A stretch of 64,000 nt of DNA, from the NCBI GenBank assembly GCA_016218915.1, contig JACRCQ010000030.1, positions 186,001 to 250,000 of the forward strand, in the 5' to 3' direction. This document shows, in pieces, positions 44,486 to 52,006 of this stretch. The stretch comes from Deltaproteobacteria bacterium. GTDB taxonomy: Bacteria > Myxococcota_A > Polyangia > Polyangiales > Polyangiaceae. The first letter of the stretch is position 1, and every line of letters begins with the position of its first letter. The position numbers and the translations under genes are program-made. A model generated the notes under the pieces. It was not told where the DNA came from, did not search any database, and was given only the letters and a program-made list of their open reading frames with translations.

Positions 44486-44929
44486 GAAGGCCCTCGATGG
44501 AAGAGATAGCACCATCGGTCGGCGCTGCAAGCCTCCGCTGTTTCCGACGCCAGTATCATCGCACAGTGCACTCCTTCAGGAAACCTCGCATCCGAGCCTT
44601 CGCGACCTCCGGAGATTGACCACAGAGGGCACAGAGGTCACAGAGTTTTGGGGGTGGCGCCCATGGTCGATGCGTACTCGTTGCGTCGCGCGAAGACTTC
44701 GCAGCTGGAAGCAACCCGCAGATCTCGCAGACAGCCGCAGACAGGATCGGAGAGCTGGTGGCTGGCACAACGCGTCGGCCCCGTCGCGCCAGTCTCAAAT
44801 CCTCGCAGGTTTCCCGCATGCTCCGCGGGATCCGTGAGATTCAAATCCCCTCCCGCTCTCCTTTCTCCCAGTGAACATCTCTGCCCTGCAAGGTAGCCCC
44901 CTAGGGTATCCCGCGAGAGGAGCGCGCCC
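44486..44929. repeat. Gene-free stretch with two repeat families
   Basis: This 444-base gap has no supported gene. It holds three exact-phase 9-base units CACAGAGGG/CACAGAGGT/CACAGAGTT (44621-44647), three 9-10-base CGCAGA units (44717-44744), and then the CCCCTAGGG element (44849-44931). The CACAGAGG and CGCAGA units look like a widely dispersed bacterial intergenic repeat that I recall from several phyla. No promoter or RNA gene recognised. Confidence 0.7.
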
Positions 44930-44931
44930 CT
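44849..44931. repeat. CCCCTAGGG element, copy 1
   Basis: A 63-base module (44849-44911) running from CCTCCCGCTCTCCTTTCTCC to CCCCCTAGGGTATCC is matched by 61346-61408 with only a handful of differences. It overlaps a second module (44896-44931, GCCCCCTAGGGTATCC then CGCG...GCGCGCCCC), which is matched by 61292-61328. The element ends over the stop codon of the flippase-like gene (44930). CTAG, normally rare, is the centre of the palindrome CCCTAGGG. Confidence 0.75.
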
Positions 44932-45898
44932 AGCTCCGTATCTTGCTCAGCGCCCTGCGCATCAGCATGAGCGAGAATCCGATCTGGATCAGCGTCAATG
45001 CCACCGCAAACGTCAGGGTCGTAGCTGCCACGGCCGCCTGCTGCTCTGCAATCCCGCCAACCGCGTAGCGCGCAAAGTAGTGGTACGCGAAGACGTCTCG
45101 GGTTCCCACGCCCTGGGGCGTGATGGGCAAGGCCTGCACTACCATCAGCACCGGCACATAAGCGAATGCCGCTCCTGCAGGGATCTTCACGCCAAAGAAA
45201 TAGAACGGCAGCCAGCTCCCCAGGAACAGCACGATCATGTGCGGTATGCGCAGCGCCAGGGCCAGGATGTGCCCTTTGACCCCAACGTCGAAGAGCGGCG
45301 CCAGGATCTGCCGCTTCGCCAGAAAGGGCGGCGCTACGTGAATCACTGCGAGGTAGCCCAGCCCGGCGACGGTTCCCACCCCGATCGTCGGGGCCAGCCA
45401 CGGCTGCTGGGTGTGATCGAACAGCAAGGCCAAGGCCCCGAACAGGAACAGCGAGCCGAACGTCGTCGCATAGACCAGCAGCGTCGCGCCAGCTGCACGC
45501 CACATCGTCGCCTTGTACGCGCGCGACATGTACCAGGTGAGCCATGCCTGGCCCACGTGGTGGTTGAGCAGCGAAGGGAGGTACGAAGCCCCGCGAATCA
45601 GAAAGAACTCTCCGGTCTTCACCGGGCAGATCGTCTTGCGGTACACGAACGAGGTCGCGACCGAATCCGCGCCGAGATTGGCGACGTTGAAGACCGCGAC
45701 GAAGGCGAGGAACGCGGGGTAGTTGACGGTCTTGAGGTGACGGATGAACGCCGCAAAGTCGAGATTGCGGAAGATGAACACGATGAGCAGGCCTGCCACG
45801 ACAAAGGGCATGGCGCGCTTCCACAGCGGACGTTCGTCGCTGGGGCGCTCCGGGGCAGGGGCAGGCGGCTGGCTGGGCGCAGGGTCAGTCACGGGCAT
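44930..45898 (-). CDS. UPF0104/LPG-synthase-TM-like flippase
   Basis: A 322-residue membrane protein with seven to eight spans of the lysylphosphatidylglycerol-synthase transmembrane (UPF0104/AglD-like) family. A Pro-rich tail (residues 1-25) leads to KRAMPFVVAGLLIVFIFRNL. The family motifs include ASYLPSLLNHHVGQAWLTWY and ALPITPQGVGTRDVFAYHYF; the latter is the P.(T)PGG.G..E-type loop. Relatives are thought to flip lipid-linked sugars or phospholipids. It follows the GT2 gene on the same strand (71 bases between), an arrangement seen in polyprenyl-phosphate-sugar pathways. Its stop codon lies within the CCCCTAGGG repeat element. Confidence 0.85.
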   Translation of the reverse strand: MPVTDPAPSQPPAPAPERPSDERPLWKRAMPFVVAGLLIVFIFRNLDFAAFIRHLKTVNYPAFLAFVAVFNVANLGADSVATSFVYRKTICPVKTGEFFLIRGASYLPSLLNHHVGQAWLTWYMSRAYKATMWRAAGATLLVYATTFGSLFLFGALALLFDHTQQPWLAPTIGVGTVAGLGYLAVIHVAPPFLAKRQILAPLFDVGVKGHILALALRIPHMIVLFLGSWLPFYFFGVKIPAGAAFAYVPVLMVVQALPITPQGVGTRDVFAYHYFARYAVGGIAEQQAAVAATTLTFAVALTLIQIGFSLMLMRRALSKIRS

Positions 45899-45969
45899 TT
45901 TCCAAGGAAGAGGCCCCTGTCATAGCTTGAAGGCGCGCATCGGACAACCTGCCACGGCAGATGCGCGGG

Positions 45970-46704
45970 CTACTTGTACACGCCCTTCAGCTCGTTCCAC
46001 CTGATCTTCACCAGGTCCGTGAACATTCGCGTCGAATCCGAGAGCAGGCCGACCTTCGAGCCTTCCACGTGGCTCCACTCGACCGGCACCTCCAGGATGC
46101 GCAAGCCCTGCCGGAGCGCGAGAAACAGCAGCTCCGCATCGAATCCGAACCCCTCGATCACCTGCTTCTCGAACGCTGGCCTGCTCTTGTCCACCCGGAA
46201 TGCCTTGAACCCGCACTGCGTGTCCTTGTAGGGCAGGCCCACGATCGACCGCATCAGCACGTTGAAGGTGCGCCCCGCGGTCTCGCGGATGATCGACTGG
46301 TGCACCGGAATCACGGAGCCGCTGAGCGCTCGCGATGCGATCACCACGTCGTAGTCGCCCCGCTCGATCGGCCCCACGAGCTTGTCGGCCTCCGTGATCG
46401 GCGCTGACAGGTCCGCGTCGGTGAACAGGGCGATCTCCCCGCGCGACTGCAGGATGCCGTTCTTGACGCTGAATCCCTTGCCTCGATTGCCCGGATTCTC
46501 GATCACCCGAAGGTCGATGCCCGCCTTGCGGAAGTCGTCGATGCACCCGCGAGCCACTTCGCTGGTAGCGTCTTTCGAGCCATCGTTGACCACCAGCACC
46601 TCGCGTTCGTAGGCCTTGGACGCGAGGAAGTCGCGAATGCGATCCAGGCTCGCGCCGAGGCGCTTCTCTTCATTGTAGGAGGGAATGACGATGGACAGGT
46701 GCAT
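45970..46704 (-). CDS. Polyprenyl/dolichyl-phosphate glucosyltransferase-like GT2
   Basis: A 244-residue family-2 glycosyltransferase of the dolichyl-phosphate beta-glucosyltransferase (ALG5/DPG synthase) type. The motifs are LSIVIPSYNEEKRLGASLD, LVVNDGSKDATSEV, NPGNRGKGFSVKNG, LFTDADLSAPITE (DxD-like), ASRALSGS, and DTQCGFKAF followed by EGFGFDAELLF. It would transfer a sugar from a nucleotide sugar to a polyprenyl phosphate at the inner face of the membrane. No membrane span is present, so it would work at the surface of the membrane. With the flippase-like gene downstream and several GT-C-like genes nearby it forms the core of a lipid-linked-sugar pathway. It is divergent from the second DUF2079 gene. 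Confidence 0.9.
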   Translation of the reverse strand: MHLSIVIPSYNEEKRLGASLDRIRDFLASKAYEREVLVVNDGSKDATSEVARGCIDDFRKAGIDLRVIENPGNRGKGFSVKNGILQSRGEIALFTDADLSAPITEADKLVGPIERGDYDVVIASRALSGSVIPVHQSIIRETAGRTFNVLMRSIVGLPYKDTQCGFKAFRVDKSRPAFEKQVIEGFGFDAELLFLALRQGLRILEVPVEWSHVEGSKVGLLSDSTRMFTDLVKIRWNELKGVYK

Positions 46705-46820
46705 GGCAGCCTCGGCGCGACGTGCCTGTCTGGCGTATCAGAATCCCGTCCGCGCGAGAAGGGCGACCGCGGCGTCCCCTTGCCGTTGCCGGTCCGACGT
46801 GCGATGAGCGGGCGCCGGGC

Positions 46821-48776
46821 ATGAGCAGCGCGCAGACACCGCACAGCAATCTTCCGACGGACCCGCCTCCAAGCGGGCCTGCAGCGGACTGGAGTCAGGT
46901 CTTCCGGTCGCTCGCGCTCTTCGCCGGCATCGGCGCGTCGCTCGTGATGTACGGCCAGCAGGTGTTCCGGACCAACTGGGTCGACGCCTTCCTGCTGCAG
47001 AACCAGCTGGATCCGCGCGATCGGAAGGTGCTGCTGATCTCCATCGCGATCGGCGCGATCGTCGGGGCCTTCATCCCGTCGGTCGTGCTGCTCTGGAAAC
47101 GGTCGCACGCGGCCGTCTGCGGCGTACGCCGTGTCTCGCACATCCTGTCGCCGCTGGTGCTGGTGTGCCTCGCCCCGGCGATCTTCCGCTTTGCGCCATG
47201 GAAGTCCGATCCCATGCGCCTCGCCGCGACCTTGGGAATCACCATCCTGGTGCTGGAGCGCACGGTCAGCGCCTCGCTCGAAGCGATGCCCGATCGATTC
47301 TGGGGGTGGATGCGGCGTGCCCGCGACTGGGTCGTGCGCAAGCTGCCGCGCGTCACCCGCGCGCTTCCGCTCATCGCGGTCATCCTGGGCTCCATCGCGT
47401 TTGCCGTGGTGGTCAGCTTCTTCTGCATCCGGCACCATCACAAGCTGGGCACTGCGGCCTACGATCTCGGCATCTTCAACAACCTTTTCTACGTCGCTCT
47501 CAACGGGCACCCGTTCAGCTGCTACACGCAGGTGCCGGGCCCGAACTGGTCCTCGCTGCAGGCCCATGCAGAGCTGTCGATCTTCTTCTTCCTGCCGTTC
47601 TACTCGATCGCACCGCGCGCCGAGACGATCCTGATCCTGCAGGCGACGGCGGTAGCGGCTGGGGCGCTGCCGGTGTTCCTGCTCGCGCGGCGCCGGGTAT
47701 CGCAGCTCACGGCGATGCTGATCGCGGGCGCCTATCTGCTCTACGCGCCGGCGCACAGCGGCATCTTCTACGACTTCCACTTCCAGCCCGTGGCCACGCC
47801 GTTCCTGCTTTGGGCGTTCTACCTGCTCGACACGCGCAGGAACCTGGCGTTTGCGGTGATCTTCGTGATTGCCCTCGGATGCCGCGAAGACATCTCCGTG
47901 TCGCTCGCCATCGCAGGCGCCATCATGATGTTCACCGGGTACCGCCCGCTCGCCGGCCTCGTCGTGGCCTTGATCAGCGGCGCGTACTTCGTGGCCATCA
48001 AGTTCGTGGTCATGCCTCACTTCGGGTCGTGGTGGTTCCACGACATGTACAAGGGGCTGTTCCCACCTGGCGATCCCACGTTTGGGGGCGTGATCAAGAC
48101 GCTGCTCACCAACCCGGTGTTCGTGCTCGGCACCCTGCTCACCGAGGCGAAGATCCTGCACGTCGCGCGCATCATGCTTCCGCTCGCGTTCCTTCCGCTG
48201 CGTCGCCCCTGGATCTGGGTGGGATTCCTGCCTGCGGCGCTGTTCACGATCCTGACGACCGGATACGGGCCCACGACCGACACCACGTTCCAGTACGTGT
48301 TCTACTGGGTGCCGTTCATCTTCACGGCCGCCCCGATCGTGCTCAAGTCGATCCGCGAGAAGCAGGGGATCTGGAAGGAGCGCGCAGCGATCGCGACGAT
48401 GGTCGTTGCCACGCTCGCCACCAGCTACAACTGGGGCGTGCTCATGCAGCGCAACACCTTCGTGGCTGCCTGGGGCCCGATCGACCTGAAGCCCATGACC
48501 GAGGAGGAGAAGGTCCGTCTCAAGGATTTGCGGGAGCTGGCGGCCATGGTGCCGCGCGGGGCTTCGCTGTCCGCCTCGGAGAACGAGTGCCCGCACGTTT
48601 CGAGCCGTCTGGTGGCCTACGCCCTGCGCGTGTGCCACTGCGATGCGGACTACATCCTGTACCGGGTGGGCTCGGGCGGGTTTGGCGGCGATCACGCCAA
48701 CCAGGCGCTGTCTTCGGGCAAGTACGCCAAGATCGCGGAGCGATCCGGGCTCGCGCTGCTCAAGAAGATCAGGTAG
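46821..48776 (+). CDS. DUF2079 polytopic membrane protein (paralog)
   Basis: A 651-residue DUF2079 protein, related to the product of 37310-39295. Shared features are YDLGIFNNLFYVALNGHPF, AELSIFFFLPFYSIAPRAETILILQA, LLARRRVSQLTAMLIAGAYLLY, YDFHFQPVATPFLLWAFYLLDT and CREDISVSLAIAGAI. It has about eleven spans, and a C-terminal soluble domain (RLKDLRELAAMVPRGASLSASE) like that of the paralog. The ATG at 46821 is preferred; an open frame to 46722 reads as non-coding. Likely an envelope glycosyltransferase using a lipid-linked donor. It converges on the response-regulator gene across a hairpin. Confidence 0.85.
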   Translation: MSSAQTPHSNLPTDPPPSGPAADWSQVFRSLALFAGIGASLVMYGQQVFRTNWVDAFLLQNQLDPRDRKVLLISIAIGAIVGAFIPSVVLLWKRSHAAVCGVRRVSHILSPLVLVCLAPAIFRFAPWKSDPMRLAATLGITILVLERTVSASLEAMPDRFWGWMRRARDWVVRKLPRVTRALPLIAVILGSIAFAVVVSFFCIRHHHKLGTAAYDLGIFNNLFYVALNGHPFSCYTQVPGPNWSSLQAHAELSIFFFLPFYSIAPRAETILILQATAVAAGALPVFLLARRRVSQLTAMLIAGAYLLYAPAHSGIFYDFHFQPVATPFLLWAFYLLDTRRNLAFAVIFVIALGCREDISVSLAIAGAIMMFTGYRPLAGLVVALISGAYFVAIKFVVMPHFGSWWFHDMYKGLFPPGDPTFGGVIKTLLTNPVFVLGTLLTEAKILHVARIMLPLAFLPLRRPWIWVGFLPAALFTILTTGYGPTTDTTFQYVFYWVPFIFTAAPIVLKSIREKQGIWKERAAIATMVVATLATSYNWGVLMQRNTFVAAWGPIDLKPMTEEEKVRLKDLRELAAMVPRGASLSASENECPHVSSRLVAYALRVCHCDADYILYRVGSGGFGGDHANQALSSGKYAKIAERSGLALLKKIR

Positions 48777-48777
48777 C

Positions 48778-48796
48778 GACACGCCACCGGCGTGTC
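48778..48796. terminator. Hairpin between convergent genes
   Basis: GACACGCC (48778-48785) and GGCGTGTC (48789-48796) form a perfect 8-bp stem with the loop ACC. It starts right after the DUF2079 stop and precedes the end of the converging regulator gene. No T-run follows; a Rho-assisted or bidirectional stop is possible. Confidence 0.5.
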
Positions 48797-48808
48797 TCTT
48801 CGGGCGAT

Positions 48809-50146
48809 CTACCCCTCGTTGGCCTTGTTGATCCGCTTCATCTTCTCGCGCAGCGTCTTTCGATCGATCCCGAGGATCTCTGCCGCGCGGGTCTGATTGC
48901 CTTGCACGCTGCCCATCACGTTGCGGATGTGCTCGGCTTCGATCTCGGCGAGGCTTCGGTCCAGGCCGCGGTCCCGAAGCGCGGAGAAGCGCATCAGCGA
49001 CGGCAGGTCGGGCACGTCGATCACGCCGGCGTCGGTCATGACCACCAGCCGCTGGATGGTGTTCTCCAGCTCCTGCAGGTTGCCCGGCCAGGAGTGGTTC
49101 TTGAGCACGCGCAGGCTCCGGTCCGAGAACCTCGGCTCCGGCCGTCCCTGCTCGGCCGAGAACTTCAGGGCGTAGTGCCGAGCCAGCATCAGGACGTCGT
49201 CGCCACGCTCGCGAAGCGGAGGCACACGCACCTCGATCACATTGAGCGCGTAGTACAGATCCTCGCGGAACAAGCCGCGCGAAACGAGCGACTTGAGATC
49301 GCGCGCCGATGACGCAATTACCCGCGCATCAGCGTGGGGCAGCGGCGGCGCGTCTTCGGGCATGGCCTTGTCGCGGATCAGGCGCACGAGGCTCGTCTGC
49401 ACCGCCGGGATCGCGGCCGCGATCTCCTCGAAGAACAATGTGCCCCCCTGGGCCGCGTGCACGAGTCCGGTGCGCGACGGGGCAGGGGAGCTCGAGCCGA
49501 ACAGCTCGCTCTCGACGCGGTCGCCCGGGATGACCGAGCAGCTGACGAGCACGAAGGGGGCCGAAGCTCGGGGGCTGCTGTAGTGGATCGAGCGGGCGAT
49601 GAGCTCCTTTCCCGTGCCCTGCTCTCCGGTGATCAGCACAGGTGCCTTGCTGTGGGTTGCCTTGCCCACGGCATGAAGCGTGTAGCGCATCGCTTCGCAC
49701 TCGCCGATCAGCGCTGGCGTGGGGTAGGCCGGCGCATCGGGCGGCGCCTGCATCGCGTTTCTCGCGCGCAGCTTCTCGAACGCGCCCTTGACCGCTGTCA
49801 GCAGCTCCTCGTCGGTGAACGGCTTGGACAGGTAGTCGTCCGCTCCGGTCTTGACCGCTTCGACCGCACCTTCCACCGAAGGATATCCGGTGATCATGAG
49901 CACCTCGGTGCTCTTGAAGTTGTCGCGCACGTGACGGATCAAGTCGAGTCCGGAGGCACCCGGCATCTTGAGATCCGTCACCACGACGTCGACCGGCCCC
50001 TCTTCCAGGATCCTCACCGCTTCGGCCACGCCCGGAGCGATGAGCACCTGGTAGCCGTGGGATGCGAGGTTGCGGCGCAAGACTTCCAGGGTGTCCGGCG
50101 AGTCATCTACTGCGAGGATGCGTTCCTTGGTCGCGGAACGGTTCAT
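48809..50146 (-). CDS. NtrC-type response regulator lacking the GAFTGA loop
   Basis: A 445-residue protein with receiver, AAA+ and Fis-type HTH domains. The receiver (1-125) has D14, D15, phospho-acceptor D58 and K108. The AAA+ part has a Walker A at 174-181 (GEQGTGKE) and a Walker B at 234-242 (GGTLFFEEI, where Asp is replaced by Glu). Where sigma-54 activators have FGHEKGAFTGA, this protein reads ELFGSSSPAPSRTGLVHAA (214-232), so the sigma-54-contacting loop is missing. The C-terminus has NQTRAAEILGIDRKTLREKMKRI, a Fis-like HTH. It therefore should bind DNA and may hydrolyse ATP poorly, but probably cannot remodel sigma-54. It follows its histidine kinase by 15 bases. Confidence 0.9.
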   Translation of the reverse strand: MNRSATKERILAVDDSPDTLEVLRRNLASHGYQVLIAPGVAEAVRILEEGPVDVVVTDLKMPGASGLDLIRHVRDNFKSTEVLMITGYPSVEGAVEAVKTGADDYLSKPFTDEELLTAVKGAFEKLRARNAMQAPPDAPAYPTPALIGECEAMRYTLHAVGKATHSKAPVLITGEQGTGKELIARSIHYSSPRASAPFVLVSCSVIPGDRVESELFGSSSPAPSRTGLVHAAQGGTLFFEEIAAAIPAVQTSLVRLIRDKAMPEDAPPLPHADARVIASSARDLKSLVSRGLFREDLYYALNVIEVRVPPLRERGDDVLMLARHYALKFSAEQGRPEPRFSDRSLRVLKNHSWPGNLQELENTIQRLVVMTDAGVIDVPDLPSLMRFSALRDRGLDRSLAEIEAEHIRNVMGSVQGNQTRAAEILGIDRKTLREKMKRINKANEG

Positions 50147-50161
50147 GGTTTGCTGCTCCTG

Positions 50162-51775
50162 TCATTGCGTCGGTACGGATGCAGGCAGGCGCACGTCGAA
50201 TCTGGTGCCGCGCCCGACCTTGCTGTCGACCTGGATGGTGCCACCGTGCGAGGTCACGATGCCGTGCACTACGCACAGCCCGAGTCCCGTGCCCTGCCCA
50301 ACGTTCTTTGTGGTGAAAAAGGGAACGAAGATGTTCTTCAGCACTTCTTCGGTCATGCCTGAGCCCGTGTCCTCTACAGACAGGGAGACCGCGCCCGGCA
50401 CGTTCGAAGTGGCGATCGTGATCGTGCCTCCGCCGGGCATCGCCTGGACCGCGTTGACCACGAGGTTCACGAGCACCTGCTGAATCTGGTTCGGATCCGC
50501 GACGATCGCCGGCAGCCCCGGCTCCAGGGTGCATTGGACCGCGACTCCCTCGCTGTCGCAACGGGGTCGGACCAGCTCCAGCCCTTCACCGATCAAGCGA
50601 TTGAGCTGGACCAGGCTCTTCTGCGGCGGGGTCTGTCGCCCGAAGACCATGAGCTTCTTGACCACCTCGCGCGCGTGGAGCGCCGCACGCACGATGCGAT
50701 CGAGGTCCTGCGCGGCCTGCCTGGGCAACCTGGGGCTCTTCTTTGCGAGCTGGGCGAACCCGAGCACCGCTCCCAGCGGCTCGTTGAGCTCGTGCGCCAC
50801 TCCGGCCGCAAGCTGGCCGATCGTTGCCAGCCGATCCGCGTGCCGCAGCTGCTCCTGCAGACGCCCCCGCTCCTCGTCCGCCAAGCGGCGCTGCACGATC
50901 AACGCGATCTGACGTGCCGCCTCGTTGATCAGGGTCCGCTCCTCCTGCAGGAACGGACCTTCGTCGAACTCAGGCCGTTTGTCGGAGTAGGAGATCTCGA
51001 CGACGCCACGCCGAATGCCTGCGATCACGATGTCCGCGGTCTGCGTGTCGATCGGCTCGCCGATGCGGGGTGACTCGAAGCTGGCACGATCGAGCACGAT
51101 GCGAGCCTGGCAGATCTCGGGGTACTGCCAGCCCGCAGGCAGCGTTGCAGCAACGCGCTGCAGGAGCCGATCCACGCTGAGCTCGTGCTGATCCGCGACC
51201 TGCGCGATCGAGTACAGGCACGTCAGCTCCTTGACCCGCTCGCGCGTTGCCCACTGCGCCCTCTGGTACACCAGGCTCAAGGCGAGCGCGTCGGCCATGT
51301 GCTCGCAGCTCTCCATGGACGTATCGGTGAAGAAGCCGGGCTGCCCGCTGTGCAGGACCATCACGCCGATCTCGTCGAGCCCAGCTACCACCGGAACCAG
51401 AGCGATCGAACGGGAGCCGTCGGTGGGGACAATGTCCCCAGCGAAGAAGCTGCCGTGCTGCGTAGATTTGAACTGGGCTGGCGCCAGGCTTCTTCGAAGA
51501 GTCGCGAGGGTGGTTTCCGTGCTTTCGCGCCCTTCGAGGATCGTCTCGTGCTGCTGCCGCCCGAAGTGGAACGAGCCGCCCTGCTTGCGGCTGAGGAAGC
51601 AGCGGTAGGTGCAACGAGGCTCGCGCAGGAAGATTTCGATCGTGTCGCAGGTCGAGGCGTCGAGCAGGGCCTGGGATACCGAGCGGAAGAACTCGACGCG
51701 CGACATTCCCTGGCTCGCGTGCTGCAGCAGCTTGCTGAGCAAGGCTCGGGAATCCGGGCTCGGCGCCGTGTCCAT
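50162..51775 (-). CDS. GAF-domain sensor histidine kinase
   Basis: A 537-residue cytoplasmic sensor kinase with no membrane span. Two GAF-like regions fill residues about 15-180 and 185-300 (SIALVPVVAGLDEIGVMVL; LTCLYSIAQVADQHE). A coiled linker leads to the HisKA domain, with the phospho-acceptor His328 in GVAHELNEPLGAVLGFAQLA. The HATPase domain has the N box (QVLVNLVVNAVQAMPGGG), DTGSGM (G1), FVPFFTTKNVGQGTGLGLCV (F/G2 boxes). The ATG at 51775 gives MDTAPSPDSRALLSKLL; the frame is open further but overlaps a structured gap. The gene comes first in a kinase-regulator operon (15 bases to the regulator). The signal is unknown, perhaps a small ligand bound by GAF. Confidence 0.9.
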   Translation of the reverse strand: MDTAPSPDSRALLSKLLQHASQGMSRVEFFRSVSQALLDASTCDTIEIFLREPRCTYRCFLSRKQGGSFHFGRQQHETILEGRESTETTLATLRRSLAPAQFKSTQHGSFFAGDIVPTDGSRSIALVPVVAGLDEIGVMVLHSGQPGFFTDTSMESCEHMADALALSLVYQRAQWATRERVKELTCLYSIAQVADQHELSVDRLLQRVAATLPAGWQYPEICQARIVLDRASFESPRIGEPIDTQTADIVIAGIRRGVVEISYSDKRPEFDEGPFLQEERTLINEAARQIALIVQRRLADEERGRLQEQLRHADRLATIGQLAAGVAHELNEPLGAVLGFAQLAKKSPRLPRQAAQDLDRIVRAALHAREVVKKLMVFGRQTPPQKSLVQLNRLIGEGLELVRPRCDSEGVAVQCTLEPGLPAIVADPNQIQQVLVNLVVNAVQAMPGGGTITIATSNVPGAVSLSVEDTGSGMTEEVLKNIFVPFFTTKNVGQGTGLGLCVVHGIVTSHGGTIQVDSKVGRGTRFDVRLPASVPTQ

Positions 51776-51877
51776 GGGGGCGAAACTAGCGTGCCGGGCC
51801 GATCTCCGCAGCAGGTTTGTGAGAGGGAGTGCCCCGGGCCGCTGGCGCGGTATTCCCCGGCCGGGAAAAGAGCTGGA

Positions 51878-52000
51878 GAAAACTGGCAGCCGAGAACAGG
51901 AACTGGAATGCGAACACGGAATGGCAAGAGCGTGCCGGCTCGCCGCGCCCCCCGGTCCGACCATTCTGTGTCCTACATTCGCACTCCTGTTCCCAGTTTC
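51878..52000. repeat. Long imperfect inverted repeat between minus-strand genes
   Basis: Left arm 51878-51924 (parts GAAAACTGG, GAACAGGAACTGG, ATGCGAACACGGAATGG) is echoed in inverted order by 51961-52000 (CCATTCTGTGTCC, ATTCGCACTCCTGTTCC, CAGTTTC). Several 7-9-base blocks match with small insertions, so RNA could fold into a long hairpin with a 36-base loop. It lies between the acyl-CoA dehydrogenase stop and the histidine-kinase start, both on the minus strand, and may be a terminator-like or mobile palindromic repeat. Confidence 0.5.
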
Positions 52001-52006
52001 TAGTAT

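Noticed and set aside
44530..44929. Several small ORFs of 60-120 codons
   Set aside because: They run through the tandem CACAGAGG/CGCAGA units and the CCCCTAGGG element, lack ribosome sites and have no protein-like composition.
46503..48782. A 759-codon minus-strand frame
   Set aside because: It is antisense to the DUF2079 gene at 46821-48776 and extends into the GT2 gene in the wrong frame.
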